A DNA stretch of 5,372 nucleotides from Desulfobacteraceae bacterium (GTDB lineage: Bacteria > Desulfobacterota > DSM-4660 > Desulfatiglandales > Desulfatiglandaceae). Positions within the stretch are counted from its first letter, which is position 1; every line of letters begins with the position of its first letter. Of this stretch, positions 5,161 to 5,372 are shown piece after piece. The translations under genes were made by a program, and so were the position numbers. Location of the stretch: NCBI GenBank assembly GCA_020349865.1, contig CP070700.1:2491327-2496698 (forward strand). The letters run 5' to 3'. The notes below the pieces were generated by a model. The model saw nothing but the letters and a program-made list of their open reading frames with translations, was not told where the DNA came from and did no database searches.

Positions 5161-5180
5161 GTCAGAGGCCGTCAGAGGCC
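5161..5180. repeat. 10-bp tandem duplication
   Basis: GTCAGAGGCC is present twice head to tail without a spacer, at 5161-5170 and 5171-5180. It marks the right edge of the GC-richer patch. It may be a target-site or slippage duplication. No gene is disrupted. Confidence 0.85.
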
Positions 5181-5267
5181 GAATATGAGGACTTTGTTTG
5201 GGGGATAGGGTTTAACCCAGCTATGGAGATGGGGTTGGAATAGGATTAGACCGGGGCAATGGGGGGA

Positions 5268-5293
5268 AAGGCAGAGCCAATACCGACTCTGCC
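5268..5293 (+). repeat. Stem-loop, copy of the repeat near 3812
   Basis: GGCAGAG (5270-5276) pairs perfectly with CTCTGCC (5287-5293) across a 10-base loop. Four T residues follow at 5300-5303, so it may act as a weak terminator. The bases AAGGCAGAGCCA-N5-GACTC match 3812-3833 exactly at all 17 fixed positions, but the copy at 3812 has lost the right arm. The remaining 80 bp to the window end hold no recognised gene. Confidence 0.6.
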
Positions 5294-5372
5294 CGTGACT
5301 TTTGTAGCAAATTATCCCTTCTTAAAGGGCAAGGTCAGAATAATTGGCTGATTGCTGTAAAATTCTTTTTTC

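Overview
The window looks like a gene-poor, accessory stretch of a bacterial chromosome, probably Desulfobacterota (deltaproteobacterial). That assignment is an inference. It rests on the style of the integrase C-terminus, the arginine tRNA fragment and the ribbon-helix-helix protein, not on any marker gene. Coding density is low: four plausible minus-strand genes and one broken plus-strand gene, separated by long non-coding tracts full of palindromes and homopolymer runs.

Left part (1-1100): an AT-rich flank leads into the C-terminal remnant of a plus-strand tyrosine recombinase (409-861). It keeps the second catalytic Arg, the LGHS box and the nucleophilic Tyr, but has lost its N-terminal half. 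A strong hairpin closes it. Nine bases further on lies a perfect 45-bp 3' end of a minus-strand tRNA-Arg(TCG), from the anticodon loop to CCA, with no tRNA 5' half beside it. This is an integration (att) scar of an old genomic island. Its geometry suggests a junction between tandem islands or a fossil, not a simple island end.

Centre (1100-2400): about 500 bp of homopolymer runs, then a chain of six adjacent stem-loops (1334-1614). Next comes a minus-strand ribbon-helix-helix DNA-binding gene (stop at 1806). Its frame continues past the TGA for 37 plausible codons, so the gene is probably truncated by one nonsense change. The gene carries two tandem 16-bp palindromes of the GTTAC-TT-GTAAC type. 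Related half-sites sit beside its likely promoter, and GGTTACC/GGTAACC words recur through the non-coding tracts. A working hypothesis is that this protein, or a relative, recognises GTTAC-type sites.

Right part (2400-5372): three separate minus-strand genes, each with its own leader. They encode a small lipoprotein with an NTF2/SnoaL-like fold, an unrecognised 157-residue basic-tailed protein, and a 167-residue secreted beta-rich protein. The lipoprotein gene has a textbook intrinsic terminator downstream. The last 900 bp have no convincing gene. They hold a GC-richer patch that shares words with the central hairpin region, a 10-bp tandem duplication, and a stem-loop whose sequence has a decayed second copy near 3812.
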